Assembly (NCBI RefSeq): GCF_000735585.1
Contig: NZ_JNNO01000045.1
Span: 102,001 to 166,000 of the forward strand
Reading direction: 5' to 3'
DNA from: Devosia sp. LC5
GTDB lineage: Bacteria; Pseudomonadota; Alphaproteobacteria; Rhizobiales; Devosiaceae
Length of the DNA: 64,000 bases
Shown one piece after another: positions 8,455 to 16,356 of this stretch (positions are counted from its first letter, which is position 1; each line of letters begins with the position of its first letter). The notes below the pieces were generated by a model that was given only the letters and a program-made list of their open reading frames with translations, searched no databases and had not been told where the DNA came from. The translations under genes were made by a program, and so were the position numbers.

Positions 8455-8863
8455 CGGGGTCGCCTCCGTCGAGAACCTGGGCGAGCCAACCATCGGTATA
8501 GGTCCATGCCACCGTCCCGCCGGTGGCGAGGTCGAGGACATGCGCGCCCCCGCCGAAACCGTCGAGGCGCGGCCGCGAGCAGGTGTTGGCGTATTGAAAA
8601 CCCCAAAGTCCCGTCAGGCCGAACTCGGCCGCACAGATCTTCACGAACCGGATCAGACGCTCGGGATCGCCGGTGACGTCATCGCGCATCCAGAGCTGGG
8701 CGCCGCCATGTTCGGGCTGGATCGAGAGAAGGAAGCCCTCGGAAGGCGGTTCCTCGGAAGCGCCTTCCTCCGAGAGCTTGTTGTAGAGGTCGAGCGCGCG
8801 AGCGGCGTTCTCGGGTGTGCCGACGTCCAGCAGGCACGAGAAATGAGTGAAGTAGTCGGCCAT
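8447..8863 (-). CDS. Small conserved protein, function unknown
   Basis: A 138-residue soluble protein beginning MADYFTHFSCLLDVGTPENA. A central segment (GFLLSIQPEHGGAQLWMRDDVTGDPERL, shown here only as IQPEHGGAQLWMRDD) and the following FVKICAAEFGLTGLWGF look like a compact alpha/beta fold. I do not recognise a named domain. CAGGAG precedes the ATG at 8863 by about 6 nt. Its stop overlaps the start of the next gene, so both are likely expressed together; the pair sits between ParB and DUF4326 in the maintenance block. Confidence 0.7.
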   Translation of the reverse strand: MADYFTHFSCLLDVGTPENAARALDLYNKLSEEGASEEPPSEGFLLSIQPEHGGAQLWMRDDVTGDPERLIRFVKICAAEFGLTGLWGFQYANTCSRPRLDGFGGGAHVLDLATGGTVAWTYTDGWLAQVLDGGDPDE

Positions 8864-8878
8864 GTCAGGCTCCTGAAA

Positions 8879-8905
8879 CGAAAATGCCCGGAGCAACGGC
8901 CGGGC
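8879..8905 (-). terminator. Possible terminator after the parB-like gene
   Basis: Stem GCCCGG (8886-8891) with CCGGGC (8900-8905), read on the minus strand followed by ATTTTCG. It lies between the ParB-like gene and the next ribosome-binding site, so it may only attenuate. Confidence 0.5.
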
Positions 8906-8963
8906 TGCTGGATGGGTCGAAAGAATGGACGTGGGACGGCCCGAGCCGCCCCACGCCGTTGGG

Positions 8964-11096
8964 CTATTCGGCCGCGACTGCGAGCGGGGCCTCGGTCTCT
9001 TCGTCCGAGGACTCCTCGTCGTCGGCCAGGAAGGCGGGAAGCGCCTCCTCGCCGTCCTCGGCCGGGAGCCCGTCGACCGGCTCGCTTTGGTCGATCAGGC
9101 GCAGCGGCTCCGGCAGCCAGCCGGTGTCGGCCAGCAGGCGCTCGGCCTCCTTGGCCATGTCGCCCTTCTTCAGGTGGTCGATGAGCTGGGCCGCGCGTTC
9201 GCCGGCGCCTTCGCACACGGCCGCGAGGATGCGGGGCTTGGTGACGCGACCGAGATAGTTCTCGACCGTGGGCCTGAAGCCGGCGTCCACCATGTCGAGG
9301 CCGGTGGCGCGGGCCAGCCGATCCGCCTCCGCCATGCGCCGGTCGAGACCCGACTGCGACACGCCGTTGCCGTTGTAGGGATTGGGCCGCTCATAGAGGG
9401 CGTTGATCCCGTAGCTGACGCAATGGGCGAGCAGCGCCATGCGGCTGGCGTCGTCGAGCGCGGCGAGCCAGTCCCACAGCGTGTCCTCGTCGGACGGCAG
9501 GTCCGCCTTCCAGTCCTCGTGCCGCTGGGTGACGGATTTGGCATAGGCCGTCTCGGCGAGATCCTTGCCCTGTTCGCGGAAGAAGACGTGATTGACGGAA
9601 GCCTGAAGGCTTGCGCCCGACGTGCCCGTCCGCTGGAAGGTGTCGCGCACCAGCTTGTGCAGCAGGGCGGTGAACGCGACATGGGGATTGGCGCCCACGG
9701 CATCACGAAGCGCCAGGGTGCGGTGTGCCGTCAACTCGGTGACGAGCCGTTCGGGCAACGGCTTGATGACGTCTTCCTCGTCGTCTTCCTCCGGCTCGGC
9801 CTGCTGGCCACCGATGGTGATGACGGCGCGCTGGACGCTGCCCGCCGCCGCGACATCGGTGTCGACGGTCTCCGCATCACCCTCGGGATTATCGACGCCG
9901 ACCGGGGCCCCGTCCTCGGGTCGGACATAGCCGCGATCAACGACGATCTCGCCGTCGCGGTCGATGCTGATGAAGACGCCCGCACGGGCAATGTCGGCCG
10001 CCTCGTAGATGACCGGGCGCTTCTCGAAGGCATCGATCGCCGCCTCGATCTCGCCGAGACGCTGGTCGATCTCGTCGGGCAGTTCGTCGGCGCCGTCGTA
10101 TTCGGCCTCGATCCGCTCGTATTCCTCGCGCAGCGCCTCGCGGGCCGCACGCTCGTCATCAGTCAGATCGACGAAGGTGAAGTCGAGAGCCCGCAGGCCA
10201 TGATCGTAGCCGTAAGGCAGGTCGGTATCGACGGTGATCCACTTCCAGCCCTCGGCGGCGATGTCCTCGGCGACGGTCTTCAGCTTGTCGGAGACGAGTT
10301 GGTCGAGAAGCGCGGGATCTTGCAGCCAGCCGCCTTCGTCCTGCTGGAACAGATCGCGCAGCACACTGCCACCGGCCTGTTCATAGGCTTCGACACCGAC
10401 GAACAGAGCTCGCTTGTCGGCCGCGGGCACCGTGGTTTCGGTCAGCAGTTGGCGAATATGCCATGGCTGGCGATTGTAGGAGGTCTGGACCGCCTCCCAG
10501 GCCTGCGCCTGGCGTGCATGATCGGGATTGACCGTGAACGCCATGAGCATTTCGAGCGTCATGCCGTCCTCGGCATAGATCTCGTGGAGCACGGGCGAGA
10601 CGGCCGCGAGGCGCAGGCGCTGCTTGACGACCTGGGCCGTGGTGAAGAAGGCCGCAGCGATCTCCTCCTCGGTCATGCCCTTACGGCGCATATCGAGAAA
10701 GGCCCGGAACTGATCGAGGGGATGCAGCGGCACCCGCTGGGTGTTCTCGGCCAGGCTGTCGTCCTCGGCGAGGATCGGCGTCGAGGGATCGCGCACGACG
10801 CAGGGCACCGGCGCGGTCTTGGCAAGACGCTTCTGCTTCACGAGGATCGCGAGCGCCTGATAGCGGCGGCCGCCGGCGGGCACCTCGAACATGCCGGTCT
10901 CGGCGCCATCGGCATCGAGGACCGGGCGAACATTGAGGCTCTGGAGGAGCGTGCCGCGGCGGGCGATATCCTCGGCCAATTCCTCGACCGAGACGCCGGC
11001 CTTGACGCGGCGGACGTTCGCCTGGCTGAGGACGAGCTTGTTGAAGGGGATGTCGCGCGAGGGCGACAGGACGATTTTCTGGGTGGCGGTAGCCAT
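8964..11096 (-). CDS. Large ParB/Srx-domain partition-like protein
   Basis: A 710-residue protein. Residues ~15-110 carry the ParB N-terminal fold: IPFNKLVLSQANVRRV, then the SLAENTQR region typical of ParB box motifs. A helix-turn-helix follows (MTEEEIAAAFFTTAQVVKQR). The middle is strongly acidic (EEYERIEAEYDGADELPDEI region) and the C-terminal part is unlike chromosomal ParB, which is about 300 residues. Such long ParB-like proteins are common on ICEs and may act as nucleases, CTP-dependent clamps or regulators rather than classical partition factors. No parA is next to it. The start at 11096 has GGAG 9 nt upstream and follows a structured leader. Confidence 0.85.
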   Translation of the reverse strand: MATATQKIVLSPSRDIPFNKLVLSQANVRRVKAGVSVEELAEDIARRGTLLQSLNVRPVLDADGAETGMFEVPAGGRRYQALAILVKQKRLAKTAPVPCVVRDPSTPILAEDDSLAENTQRVPLHPLDQFRAFLDMRRKGMTEEEIAAAFFTTAQVVKQRLRLAAVSPVLHEIYAEDGMTLEMLMAFTVNPDHARQAQAWEAVQTSYNRQPWHIRQLLTETTVPAADKRALFVGVEAYEQAGGSVLRDLFQQDEGGWLQDPALLDQLVSDKLKTVAEDIAAEGWKWITVDTDLPYGYDHGLRALDFTFVDLTDDERAAREALREEYERIEAEYDGADELPDEIDQRLGEIEAAIDAFEKRPVIYEAADIARAGVFISIDRDGEIVVDRGYVRPEDGAPVGVDNPEGDAETVDTDVAAAGSVQRAVITIGGQQAEPEEDDEEDVIKPLPERLVTELTAHRTLALRDAVGANPHVAFTALLHKLVRDTFQRTGTSGASLQASVNHVFFREQGKDLAETAYAKSVTQRHEDWKADLPSDEDTLWDWLAALDDASRMALLAHCVSYGINALYERPNPYNGNGVSQSGLDRRMAEADRLARATGLDMVDAGFRPTVENYLGRVTKPRILAAVCEGAGERAAQLIDHLKKGDMAKEAERLLADTGWLPEPLRLIDQSEPVDGLPAEDGEEALPAFLADDEESSDEETEAPLAVAAE

Positions 11097-11186
11097 CGTG
11101 GTAGTCTCCGCGACGGGCGCCGAGAGCCTCTCTCTCGACCTCAAACCCGTCACGAAGCGAAGCGCCGCCCTCTCACTCTAAGAGGG
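11097..11186 (-). promoter_or_regulatory. Conserved structured leader of the ParB-like gene
   Basis: Nested inverted repeats: outer GACGGG (11112-11117) with CCCGTC (11146-11151), loop exactly 28 nt; inner CGAGAG (11121-11126) with CTCTCG (11132-11137). A CCCTCT/AGAGGG stem lies at 11168-11186. The outer stem and its 28-nt spacing recur before the ArdC-like gene. Confidence 0.65.
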
Positions 11187-11249
11187 CAGCGCCACCGAAC
11201 CGGCGTCGGATCGTCGTGCAATCGGAAAGCCGGGTAACCGGAAGGTCGT

Positions 11250-11277
11250 AAAAAAGCGGGGAGCCGGAAATCCGGCT
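11250..11277 (-). terminator. Rho-independent terminator after the PP-loop gene
   Basis: AGCCGG (11262-11267), loop AAAT, CCGGCT (11272-11277); on the minus strand followed after a few bases by six T (11255-11250). It lies 27 nt past the stop of the PAPS-reductase-like gene. Confidence 0.7.
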
Positions 11278-11303
11278 TTGCGTGTCTGCGGGTTTCAGGC
11301 GGA

Positions 11304-12251
11304 TCAGACCCCGCACATGCCCTCGCATTCGTTCGGCCAGAGATCGAGCTGGCCGTGATCGGCCGCGGTCGAAAGATCGGCCTGGTCGAGCGGGACGGCG
11401 GAACGGTGAAGATAGACCTCGCCACGGATGCCCCGGAAGCCGGTGCGAATGGCGGCGTCGATGGATACGGCGTCGGCCCATGCCTCGGGATCATGGTCGC
11501 GCATGTGCCGCCAATGATCGTCGGAATGAAACGGGCAGCCGATGCAGGCGCTTTTGGGCGGCACGGGATAGTCGTGCCGCTCCAGCCAGCGCAGGCAATC
11601 CTGACGGGTCATGCCCTGCTCGATCAGAGGCCAGCGGTTGACCTGCCAGCTCTCGAACGAGGGTTTCATACGTAGCGCCTCGTCGAGCGAAATGCCGATC
11701 CATTGCTCGGCGACCGGCGATGCGGGCGAGCGCCGCCCGGCGATGTCGAGCAGTTCGCGCACCTTTCGTCGGATCGGCACGATCTTGTAGTCGCCGGTGC
11801 ATTGACGCCGGATCATGCCGACGCCGACGCGCTCGGTCGCCACGATGCGGGAGCCGACGACGACGAGATCGCCGTTCTCATCCTCGTCATACACGGGAAG
11901 CTCGCTTCCGGCCGGCGTCACGGCGCGGGTGAAGGCCGGGATCGAGGCCCATCGCTCGCCGCGCGCGCCGGCGAGCAAGTCGGCGCGCAGATCTCCGGCC
12001 GAGACGATGTGGACGGGGAACGGCAGGACATTGGGCGATCGCAGCCAGGCGAGATGGTCATAGACGGCCTGCGGCTCCCAGCCTGTGTCGGCGAAGATCG
12101 CGCAATCGGGCATGGGGCCGATCACGCCATGCGCGGCCATCAGGGCGAGCGTGGTGGACTGGACGCCGGCGCCGAGGCTGAGCACGCGCAGGCGGATGTC
12201 GGCCGCCTGTTCGGGATCGGGGATGAAGCCGGGAAAGGCGAGCGCGTTCAT
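11304..12251 (-). CDS. PAPS-reductase-like PP-loop enzyme
   Basis: A 315-residue member of the adenine-nucleotide alpha-hydrolase superfamily. The PP-loop is LSLGAGVQSTTLAL near residue 25; QCTGDYKI and CIGCPFHSDDHWR supply cysteines typical of mobile-element PAPS-reductase-like proteins. Relatives include true PAPS reductases and DndC, which uses a PP-loop in DNA phosphorothioation; this protein is not linked to dnd genes, so the substrate is unknown. The ATG at 12251 overlaps the stop of the upstream ArdC-like gene (ATGA), indicating coupling. A GTG one codon earlier is possible but less likely. Confidence 0.85.
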   Translation of the reverse strand: MNALAFPGFIPDPEQAADIRLRVLSLGAGVQSTTLALMAAHGVIGPMPDCAIFADTGWEPQAVYDHLAWLRSPNVLPFPVHIVSAGDLRADLLAGARGERWASIPAFTRAVTPAGSELPVYDEDENGDLVVVGSRIVATERVGVGMIRRQCTGDYKIVPIRRKVRELLDIAGRRSPASPVAEQWIGISLDEALRMKPSFESWQVNRWPLIEQGMTRQDCLRWLERHDYPVPPKSACIGCPFHSDDHWRHMRDHDPEAWADAVSIDAAIRTGFRGIRGEVYLHRSAVPLDQADLSTAADHGQLDLWPNECEGMCGV

Positions 12252-13204
12252 CACGCCGCCTCCCGCTCGTCGTCGGCCGCGCCGAGGCTGCCGGTATCCG
12301 GCAGGAAGCCGAGCAGCCAGTCGGCCGCCTTGCTGGCCTGGGAGGCGGCGCGGACGATGGCGCGGTTGTCCTCGCGCAGCACATCGAGCCAGGAGCCGAT
12401 ATAGTCGGCGTGGCGGACGGTCGGCGCGATGCCGAGGGAGGCGCAGCAGAAGGCGGCGTTGATCTCGGCGATCAGCTCCTCGAAGGCGTATTTCTTGGTG
12501 CCGAAGGAGCCGGAGAAGTCCCGGTTCAGGCGGGACGGATGGCCCGTCGCATGGCCGAGCTCATGCAGCGCCGTCCGGTGCCAATTGATCGGCTCGAAGT
12601 ACGCCTGCGGCGGCGGGACCATGACGAAGTCCTGCGCGAGGACGTAGTAGGCCCGATTGCTGCCGATGCGGAAGTCGATCCCGGTCGCCTGGATCAGCGC
12701 CTCGACGCGCGGCTCGATCAGGCCCGGCAGAGGCGGGGGAGCGACGGCCGCGATCTCCTTGGCCAGGCCCTCGCATTGGGCGGCGTTGAAGACCGTGAAG
12801 CGCTTCAGAAACGGAATTGCCTGGGCTTCCTCGCCGGTCTCGCGGGCGCGGCGCTTCTCGTCCTCGGGGGTGAAGCGGTCGGCATAGACAACGGTGGTGC
12901 CGCGCTCGCCCTTTCTGACATTGCCGCCGAGCGACAGCGCCTGGCGGAAGGTGAGCCAGCTCTGGCCGGGGAACCCATGCTCGATCACGGCGCCCCAGAG
13001 GATCAGGACATTGATCCCCGAATAGTGCCGGCCGGTGGCGGCGTTCCTCGGCATGGCGAGCGGCGCCTTGGCCGCGGCCGTGCCCCAGGGCTGGACCCAG
13101 GGAAAACGGCCGGCCTCCAACTCGCCGATGATCTTGTTGGTGATATCGTCGTAAAGGCTCGCCCGATCCGAGCCGGGGCGCGCGCTGCGATCCTGTCTGG
13201 ACAT
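12251..13204 (-). CDS. ArdC-like ssDNA-binding anti-restriction protein with metallopeptidase domain
   Basis: A 317-residue protein. Residues ~15-130 are the ArdC N-terminal ssDNA-binding domain (SLYDDITNKIIGELEAG, then WLTFRQALSLGGNVRKGERG in outline). Residues ~140-290 are a zincin-like peptidase domain with HELGHATGH starting at 214. ArdC of plasmid pSa binds incoming single-stranded DNA and protects it in the recipient. Here it is the first gene of the minus-strand block and is coupled to the PP-loop gene by a 4-nt overlap. The start at 13204 follows a structured leader like that of parB. Confidence 0.9.
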   Translation of the reverse strand: MSRQDRSARPGSDRASLYDDITNKIIGELEAGRFPWVQPWGTAAAKAPLAMPRNAATGRHYSGINVLILWGAVIEHGFPGQSWLTFRQALSLGGNVRKGERGTTVVYADRFTPEDEKRRARETGEEAQAIPFLKRFTVFNAAQCEGLAKEIAAVAPPPLPGLIEPRVEALIQATGIDFRIGSNRAYYVLAQDFVMVPPPQAYFEPINWHRTALHELGHATGHPSRLNRDFSGSFGTKKYAFEELIAEINAAFCCASLGIAPTVRHADYIGSWLDVLREDNRAIVRAASQASKAADWLLGFLPDTGSLGAADDEREAA

Positions 13205-13290
13205 CGCGGTTCTCCGCGACGGGCGCCGGAGACCTCTTCCCCAGCCCTCAACCCGTCACGGCAAACCCGGTCCGCACTCTCACTCTAAAG
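13205..13290 (-). promoter_or_regulatory. Conserved structured leader of the ArdC-like gene
   Basis: Outer stem GACGGG (13218-13223) with CCCGTC (13252-13257) enclosing 28 nt, the same sequence and spacing as before the ParB-like gene. The block TCTCCGCGACGGGCGCC is shared between the two, as is CTCTCACTCTAA at the distal end. Confidence 0.65.
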
Positions 13291-13313
13291 GGGGCGTTGC
13301 GGGGCAGGCTGTG
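13291..13313 (+). repeat. Direct repeat DR-1, copy 1
   Basis: A 23-bp sequence that recurs at 15402-15424 with one mismatch; the copies bracket the Rrf2, oxidoreductase and methyltransferase genes. It also forms part of a hairpin (13299-13308 with 13323-13332). Confidence 0.75.
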
Positions 13314-13333
13314 AAAAAACTCCTTGCCCCGCC

Positions 13334-13369
13334 TTGATTGTTCGGCCGTCACGCAACATATAAAGTTGC
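13334..13369 (+). promoter_or_regulatory. Promoter and operator of the Rrf2-family gene
   Basis: TTGATT (13334-13339), a 19-nt spacer and TATAAA (13359-13364) form a plausible promoter. GCAAC (13353-13357) and GTTGC (13365-13369) flank the -10 box as an inverted repeat, a likely autoregulatory operator. Transcription would begin near the ATG at 13370, so the message is probably leaderless. Confidence 0.6.
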
Positions 13370-13834
13370 ATGAGAAGAGATAGCCGGTTATCGGGCGTGC
13401 TCCACGTCCTGCTGCACATGGCGGAGCATCCCGGGCCGTGCACTTCCGACATGCTGGCCCGCGCGATGGATACCAATCCCGTGGTGATCCGCCGGCTTAT
13501 GTCAGGCCTGCGGGACCGAGGCTACGTGCAATCCGAAAAGGGCCATGGCGGCGGCTGGACGATCGCCTGCGATCTCAGCGCGGTCACGCTCCGCGACATC
13601 TACGAAGCGCTCGGCAGGCCTGAACTGCTGGCCCTTGGCAACCGCACCGATGAGCCCGGCTGCCTTGTCGAGCAGGCGGTCAACGCAGTGCTCGGCAAGA
13701 CGTTCGATGAGGCTGAAACGCTTCTTCTTCGCCGCTTCGGCGAAGTCTCCCTCGCCGCGCTGAGCGCCGACTTTCATGTGCGGCTCGCCGAACGCGGCGG
13801 ATCCATCGCTTTGGAGACCAATCATGCAGAATGA
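13370..13834 (+). CDS. Rrf2-family transcriptional regulator
   Basis: A 154-residue winged-helix repressor of the Rrf2 family, YwnA-like branch: [18 protein letters not shown], then the recognition region [27 protein letters not shown] in outline. It lacks the three-cysteine cluster of IscR or NsrR, so a non-Fe-S signal is likely. No Shine-Dalgarno sequence precedes the ATG, which directly follows an inverted repeat around the -10 box; leaderless translation is expected. The stop overlaps the start of the FAD-oxidoreductase gene by 11 nt, so it heads a three-gene operon and probably represses it. Confidence 0.88.
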   Translation: MRRDSRLSGVLHVLLHMAEHPGPCTSDMLARAMDTNPVVIRRLMSGLRDRGYVQSEKGHGGGWTIACDLSAVTLRDIYEALGRPELLALGNRTDEPGCLVEQAVNAVLGKTFDEAETLLLRRFGEVSLAALSADFHVRLAERGGSIALETNHAE

Positions 13835-14717
13835 CGTCGTCATCATCGGAGGCGCCTTCTCCGGGCTCGCCGCCGCCACCTATCTCGCGCGGGCGCGTCG
13901 CCGTGTCTGCGTCATCGACGCGGGGCAACCGCGCAACCGTTTTGCCAAAGCTTCGCATGGCTTTCTGGGGTCCGACGGCAGTGATCCGGCGGCGATTCTG
14001 GCCAGGGCGCGCGAACAGCTCGCTGCTTATCCCGGCGTTACAATGGTCGCCGGCGAAGCGGTCGGAGCCCGGGCCGTTGGCGACGGTTTCGTCGTGTCGC
14101 TGTCGAGCGGTGAGGAAATTGCAGCGAGCAAGGCGATCCTCGCCTTCGGGCTGCGCGACAGCCTCGAGCCGATGCCCGGCCTTCAGGAACGCTGGGGCAA
14201 GTCGGTGCTTCATTGCCCCTACTGCCACGGCTTCGAATTCATCGATCGGCCGCTCGGCGTGCTCGCCCGCACGCCGATGTCGGTGCATCAGGCCTGCCTT
14301 GTTGCAGAATGGGGCCCAACGACGCTGTTTCTCAACGGCGTGGAGCTTGAGCAGAAAAGCGCGGAGCCGCTTGCCAGACATGGTGTGACGATCGAGCCTC
14401 GCAAGATCAAGCGCCTGGTCGGCGAGGGTTGCGCCCTGTCCGCCGTGGAATTGGAGGACGGAAGCCAGCGACCGGTGGCGGCGCTCTATGTCGCGCCGCA
14501 ATCCTCGCTGTCCAGTCCAATTGCCATGCAGTTAGGCGCCGCGATCGACGACGGGTCGGTTGGGCCGATGATCCGGACGGACGCCGACAGGATGACCACG
14601 GTGCCGGGGCTCTACGCCGCCGGCGACATCGCGCGCGCCCGGCACAGCGTGAGCTGGGCGGTGGCCGATGGCGTCACGGCCGGGACGTCCGTCCACCGCG
14701 CGTTGGTGTTTGGCTGA
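13824..14717 (+). CDS. Thioredoxin-reductase-like NAD(P)/FAD oxidoreductase
   Basis: A 297-residue flavoprotein. FAD-binding [10 protein letters not shown] near residue 9, redox pair CPYC at 131-134 and C-terminal FAD motif [14 protein letters not shown] give the thioredoxin-reductase fold. A second nucleotide-binding glycine motif is weak ([13 protein letters not shown]), so the electron donor may differ from classical NADPH enzymes. GGAG lies 8 nt before the ATG at 13824; a longer frame from 13776 is rejected for lack of a ribosome site. Genes of this kind next to YwnA-type Rrf2 regulators probably answer electrophile, thiol or oxidant stress, which is inference here. Confidence 0.87.
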   Translation: MQNDVVIIGGAFSGLAAATYLARARRRVCVIDAGQPRNRFAKASHGFLGSDGSDPAAILARAREQLAAYPGVTMVAGEAVGARAVGDGFVVSLSSGEEIAASKAILAFGLRDSLEPMPGLQERWGKSVLHCPYCHGFEFIDRPLGVLARTPMSVHQACLVAEWGPTTLFLNGVELEQKSAEPLARHGVTIEPRKIKRLVGEGCALSAVELEDGSQRPVAALYVAPQSSLSSPIAMQLGAAIDDGSVGPMIRTDADRMTTVPGLYAAGDIARARHSVSWAVADGVTAGTSVHRALVFG

Positions 14718-15394
14718 TGGACAGAGTCCAGGCCTTCACCGATCCAGGCATCGTTGCGGGCTATGTTGAGGGAACACCGCGCAAGGTGCCGGGGTTGGCT
14801 GACCTGCATCGCATGGCGATGCTCCTGCTGGCCGAGCGCGCGCCGGAGACGGCCGCCATCCTCGTCGTGGGTGCCGGCGGAGGGCTTGAATTGAAGGCGT
14901 TCGCCGAAGCGCAGCCGAACTGGAGTTTCGTCGGCGTCGATCCTTCAGCCGAGATGCTCGGTCTGGCCCGCCAGCTCCTGGGATCGCTACAGGCGCGTGT
15001 TGAACTCCACACGGGTTATGTCGATGCCGCGCCGCAGGAACTGTTCGATGGCGCCACATGCCTGCTTACTCTGCACTTCTTGGCAAAGGACGACCGGCTC
15101 CACACCTTGCGAGAAATCCGTCAGCGCTTAAAACTAGGCGCGCCGCTCGTCGTCGCGCATCACAGCTATCCCGGTGACGGTGACCCTTCTACATGGCTGG
15201 AGCGGTCGGCAGCCTTCGCGGGCGGACCGGGGGTCGACTTCGCCCATGCGCGCGTGTCGGCGACCAGAATGGCAGAGTCTCTGCCCCTCCTGTCCATTAG
15301 CGAGGATGAGGCTGTTCTGCGGGAGGCGGGCTTTTCCGATGTTGCCTTGTTCTACGCGGGCTTTTCCTTCAGGGGCTGGGTTTCACGAGCGTGA
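14717..15394 (+). CDS. Class I SAM-dependent methyltransferase
   Basis: A 225-residue methyltransferase. Motif I is ILVVGAGGGLELKAFA, followed by an acidic residue in FVGVDPSAEML and a post-motif region CLLTLHFLAKDDRL. The substrate is not evident; similar proteins are annotated as small-molecule (UbiE/TrmR-like) methyltransferases. The ATG at 14717 shares its A with the TGA stop of the oxidoreductase gene (TGATG), so the three-gene operon Rrf2, oxidoreductase, methyltransferase is tightly coupled. A 23-bp direct repeat follows just downstream of the stop. Confidence 0.85.
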   Translation: MDRVQAFTDPGIVAGYVEGTPRKVPGLADLHRMAMLLLAERAPETAAILVVGAGGGLELKAFAEAQPNWSFVGVDPSAEMLGLARQLLGSLQARVELHTGYVDAAPQELFDGATCLLTLHFLAKDDRLHTLREIRQRLKLGAPLVVAHHSYPGDGDPSTWLERSAAFAGGPGVDFAHARVSATRMAESLPLLSISEDEAVLREAGFSDVALFYAGFSFRGWVSRA

Positions 15395-15401
15395 GCAGGA
15401 C

Positions 15402-15424
15402 GGGGCGTTGCCGGGCAGGCTGTG
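15402..15424 (+). repeat. Direct repeat DR-1, copy 2
   Basis: Matches 13291-13313 in 22 of 23 positions. A shorter, weaker relative (GGCAGGCTGTAAGAAG) lies at 18653-18668, beyond the toxin-antitoxin pair. The spacing suggests modular cargo acquisition. Confidence 0.7.
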
Positions 15425-15496
15425 CTAAAACCCACCAATCGTGCGAGCGCGGCGAATGATTTAACTCGCTCTATGCCGGCGCCTTGGTCTGTCGTG

Positions 15497-16312
15497 TCAG
15501 CCGCGATCGGCGGACAGGGCGATCTCCTGCCGCAGCTGGTCGACCTTCGCGCCGGCCCACTGCCGGGCGTCGTCGCCGAATATGAGCCGCGATGGCACCT
15601 TGCCTTGCGAAGCAAGCGCCACGATCCTTGCCGCGAGCAGCTTCGGACCGCCCGGCTGGTTGCCATTGGCTCCGTCAACGAACGCGCGATACTGCGCGAT
15701 CGCCTCGGCGTAGTCTGGAATGTCGATGGTGCCGAAGCGCGCCGACTTCCGGTCCATGAAGTCGGTACGCAGCATTCCCGGCTCGACCAGGAGCGAACGG
15801 ACGCCGAGCGGCGCCAACTCCTGCGCAAAGCCCTCCATCCATCCCTCGACCGCGAACTTCGACGCCGAGTAGACCGCGCCCCCGCCGCTGGAGACCAGCC
15901 CGCTGACCGATGAGATGGTGACGATGAGGCCCGAGCGACGCGCCCGCATGTGGGGAGCGACCGCGCGCGCGACGTTCATCGTGCCGAACAGGTTGACCTC
16001 GAACTGACGCCGCACCGCGGCATCGGTGAAGGTCTCGAAGAAGCCCAGTTCGGCATAACCGGCATTGTTGACCAGCACGTCGATCGCACCGAACCGCTCG
16101 GTGGTCTCGGCGGCGACCGAATGCGCGGCTTGGGCGTCGGTGATGTCGAGCGCGAGGGCGTGCAGGCGATCGTGATCGCTCCCATGGGCATCCCGCACCG
16201 CGTCGGCGGACCGCGCCGTCGCCACCACCGTTTCGCCCGCATCGAGCGCCGCGCGCGCGATCTCGCGTCCAAGTCCCCGGCTTGCGCCCGTCACCAGCCA
16301 AACCTTGCTCAT
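15497..16312 (-). CDS. SDR-family oxidoreductase
   Basis: A 271-residue short-chain dehydrogenase: cofactor motif TGASRGLG at residues 8-15, NNAG, catalytic Ser in ISSVSG and YSASK with the Tyr and Lys. An Arg in ATARSAD after the second strand favours NADP(H). The substrate cannot be told from sequence. It is transcribed divergently from a LysR-type gene across about 100 bp that holds an inverted repeat, the usual arrangement for a LysR regulator and its target. Start at 16312 gives the expected MSKVWLVTG N-terminus. Confidence 0.9.
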   Translation of the reverse strand: MSKVWLVTGASRGLGREIARAALDAGETVVATARSADAVRDAHGSDHDRLHALALDITDAQAAHSVAAETTERFGAIDVLVNNAGYAELGFFETFTDAAVRRQFEVNLFGTMNVARAVAPHMRARRSGLIVTISSVSGLVSSGGGAVYSASKFAVEGWMEGFAQELAPLGVRSLLVEPGMLRTDFMDRKSARFGTIDIPDYAEAIAQYRAFVDGANGNQPGGPKLLAARIVALASQGKVPSRLIFGDDARQWAGAKVDQLRQEIALSADRG

Positions 16313-16356
16313 CGCCTGCTCCTCGTTCTTCCACTGTCACTGGCTAGGTAGGTATG

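Noticed and set aside
8964..11096. Classical chromosomal ParB with adjacent parA
   Set aside because: The protein is more than twice normal length, has a long acidic middle, and no parA or parS cluster is seen.
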